A stretch of DNA of 5,906 bases from Granulicella sp. UBA5172 (GTDB taxonomy: Bacteria; Acidobacteriota; Terriglobia; Terriglobales; Acidobacteriaceae). This document shows positions 5,874 through 5,906 of this stretch, piece by piece; position 1 is the stretch's first letter, and each line of letters opens with the position of its first letter. Location: contig DHWW01000156.1 in assembly GCA_002413385.1 (NCBI GenBank), positions 7,699-13,604 on the forward strand. Direction: 5' to 3'. The notes below the pieces were generated by a model. The model had not been told where the DNA came from and did no database searches. It worked only from the letters and a program-made list of their open reading frames with translations. The translations under genes were made by a program, and so were the position numbers.

Positions 5874-5906
5874 TAGCGTAAGTCTTTTACTTTCAGATTG
5901 GTGCGG

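Noticed and set aside
5664..5906. The whole open frame to the right edge as one gene of about 80 codons
   Set aside because: Past about 5790 the frame runs through palindromes and the terminator stem and loses coding character, so only the first part is reported.
1..5906. CRISPR array, tRNA, rRNA or riboswitch
   Set aside because: No regularly spaced direct repeats, cloverleaf-like sequence or known conserved RNA motif was found by eye on either strand.

Overview
The window looks like an accessory region of an Acidobacteriota chromosome, most likely a Bryobacterales/'Solibacter'-like lineage. This rests on four things read from the sequence: an Oar-type TonB-dependent receptor fragment of the kind hugely expanded in that phylum, a tandem-domain KaiC-like ATPase next to a PAS histidine kinase, the start of a secreted family 35 glycoside hydrolase, and moderately GC-rich coding sequence. 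The taxonomic call is inference; no rRNA or other marker is present.

Layout from left to right. (1) 1-846, minus strand: a piece of an Oar-like outer-membrane receptor that runs off the left edge and has lost its N-terminus. Its homology stops abruptly near 838. (2) About 838-990, plus strand: the left end and first 34 or so codons of an IS1595-family transposase, cut off just before its zinc-ribbon cysteines. (3) 1005-4164, minus strand: a compact three-gene operon. It is read as a small protein of unknown function (3745-4164), a 495-residue double-domain KaiC homologue (2261-3748, overlapping the first gene by the ATGA junction), and a PAS histidine kinase (1005-2230) that carries two single-base frameshifts in its ATPase domain. 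(4) 4165-4654: a divergent intergenic region without a convincing gene. (5) 4655-5335, plus strand: a paralogue of the small unknown protein with an extra C-terminal helical domain. (6) 5480-5677, plus strand: the signal peptide and first strand of a GH35 beta-galactosidase, truncated after the motif GSMHYP. (7) 5664-5906: an unrecognised coding fragment, a cluster of palindromes that could be an insertion-sequence end, and a good minus-strand intrinsic terminator for a gene beyond the right edge.

How it fits together. The small protein, KaiC and kinase are co-oriented and tightly packed, so they probably form one signalling unit. In it, a KaiC-type ATPase hexamer would be read out by, or would feed, a PAS histidine kinase; no response regulator, KaiA or KaiB is present in the window. 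The divergently transcribed paralogue of the operon's first gene suggests that this unknown family is the least described part of the system. Truncated or frameshifted genes and mobile-element debris lie on both sides, so this is a repeatedly rearranged locus. The kinase frameshifts may be either real decay or sequencing error.
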